Assembly (NCBI GenBank): GCA_964449285.1
Contig: CAYUZX010000008.1
Coordinates: 4,070-68,069 of the forward strand
Reading direction: 5' to 3'
Source of the DNA: QYOJ01 sp964449285
GTDB lineage: Bacteria > Bacteroidota > Bacteroidia > Bacteroidales > FEN-979
DNA: 64,000 nt
A program made the position numbers and the translations under genes. The stretch's first letter is position 1, and every line of letters starts with the position of its first letter. Below are positions 63,545 through 64,000 of this stretch, piece by piece. The notes beneath the pieces were generated by a model. The model saw only the letters and a program-made list of their open reading frames with translations, had not been told where the DNA came from and ran no database searches.

Positions 63545-64000
63545 ATGAAAAATATTTTAAAACTTTGTACCACTTTAGCAATTTGCTTTTCAAGCTTAAG
63601 TAATCTTAATGCCCAGGTTATCCAAATCAACCAAACCTTCTCATCGGACACAATTATTACCCCCTTTACAGGATCAGAACCAATATATTCACTTTCAATG
63701 TCGGGTGGGATCAACCTGTTAAGCGATTCCAGCCTTGTGCGGGTAGTATTGATTGATATATATGGCAACCATTATCTTGTTTTTGAATCCTATCCCTTGA
63801 TCACGCTTGAAAACGCATTTGATACAATCAGTGCCTCGGATGAAACAACTTTTCTTGACGGTGTGATTTGCGATTCACTCCGGATCGATATCATCAACGC
63901 CTTTCTTGATCTCGACAGTTTGAAGTTGGATACAGGTTATATTCCGAATGGTACGGCGTTGCGGGCTCAGGCAAAATGGGAGCATGATTCGGTGAAGATT
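63545..64000 (+). CDS. Exported protein, 5' part (runs past window end)
   Basis: An open frame of 152 codons starts at ATG 63545 and continues to the last base. It opens with MKNILKLCTTLAICFSSLSN and then LNAQ, a typical Bacteroidota signal peptide with an AQ cleavage site. The mature part begins VIQINQTFSSDTIITPFTGSEPIYSLSMSGGINLLSDSSLVRVVLIDIYGN, which looks like a beta-rich secreted domain. No family is recognised. Such N termini often belong to T9SS-exported proteins, but the C terminus is outside the window. Confidence 0.75.
   Translation, partial: MKNILKLCTTLAICFSSLSNLNAQVIQINQTFSSDTIITPFTGSEPIYSLSMSGGINLLSDSSLVRVVLIDIYGNHYLVFESYPLITLENAFDTISASDETTFLDGVICDSLRIDIINAFLDLDSLKLDTGYIPNGTALRAQAKWEHDSVKI

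Noticed and set aside
63296..63768. Minus-strand frames in the last intergenic region
   Set aside because: They are short, cross the terminator palindrome or the start of the exported gene, and show no coding features.
1..64000. tRNA, rRNA, riboswitch or insertion sequence
   Set aside because: I looked for cloverleaf-like sequence, conserved rRNA words, known riboswitch cores and transposase motifs and found none I could support by eye.

Overview
The window looks like a chromosomal segment of a member of the Bacteroidota, probably a Bacteroidales-like free-living or environmental lineage; the order is inference. Evidence for the phylum: two proteins with type IX secretion (T9SS) C-terminal sorting domains (1-4634 and 45842-47779), many short lipoproteins with a Cys lipobox followed by KK or KD residues, a fused CzcA-CzcC efflux pump, DUF2723, an LptD/OstA set typical of the phylum, and promoter words of the form TAnnTTTG with no obvious Shine-Dalgarno pattern. 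Base composition and codon use look even throughout. I see no rRNA, tRNA, CRISPR array, prophage or insertion sequence, and no gene-free stretch longer than 300 bases; the longest is 63259-63544.

Layout. 1-4634: 3' part of a giant PKD-like repeat surface protein. 4636-10139: heavy-metal RND efflux operon. 10290-13474: large zinc-protease-like/beta-propeller/barrel protein interrupted by an artificial 100-N gap. 13615-17183: gatE-gatD, an archaeal-type tRNA-dependent amidotransferase. 17318-24223: envelope block (small membrane protein, OstA-like, MCE/MlaD-like, cell-wall amidase, LptD). 24328-28591: RidA and a compact ECF sigma / membrane anti-sigma-like / TPR-CHAT protease operon. 28745-33635: prolyl oligopeptidase and three related lipoproteins. 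33662-37627: urocanase, methyltransferase, shortened MutS-like ATPase. 37656-45728: PBP1C plus alpha-2-macroglobulin. 45842-50870: secreted M1 peptidase, sigma factor, glycosyltransferase, Tgt. 50874-57174: LptF/G permease, IspE, lipocalin, di-haem peroxidase, Ung, a 41-residue lipoprotein, an outer-membrane-type protein, BirA. 57239-63258: RadC, polysaccharide deacetylase, DUF2723 protein, phosphoglycerate mutase, PPP phosphatase. 63545 onward: start of an exported protein.

How the genes work together. A large share serves the envelope: LPS export (OstA-like, LptD, LptF/G), lipid transfer (MlaD-like), peptidoglycan synthesis and cleavage (PBP1C with its alpha-2-macroglobulin guard, amidase), glycan modification (GT2, deacetylase, DUF2723) and metal extrusion. 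Two sigma factors sit beside exported or membrane genes.

The most unusual features are (i) more than twenty short arrays of degenerate 7-bp or 8-bp units, very often exactly four units long, built from a small recurring vocabulary of words, lying between genes and in frame inside at least three coding regions; (ii) a complete GatDE pair in a bacterium; (iii) the ECF sigma/anti-sigma/CHAT operon; (iv) a MutS-family ATPase lacking the segment between Walker A and Walker B. The N gap is bounded by an identical 55-bp sequence on both sides, and collapsing it restores one uninterrupted 1009-residue reading frame.
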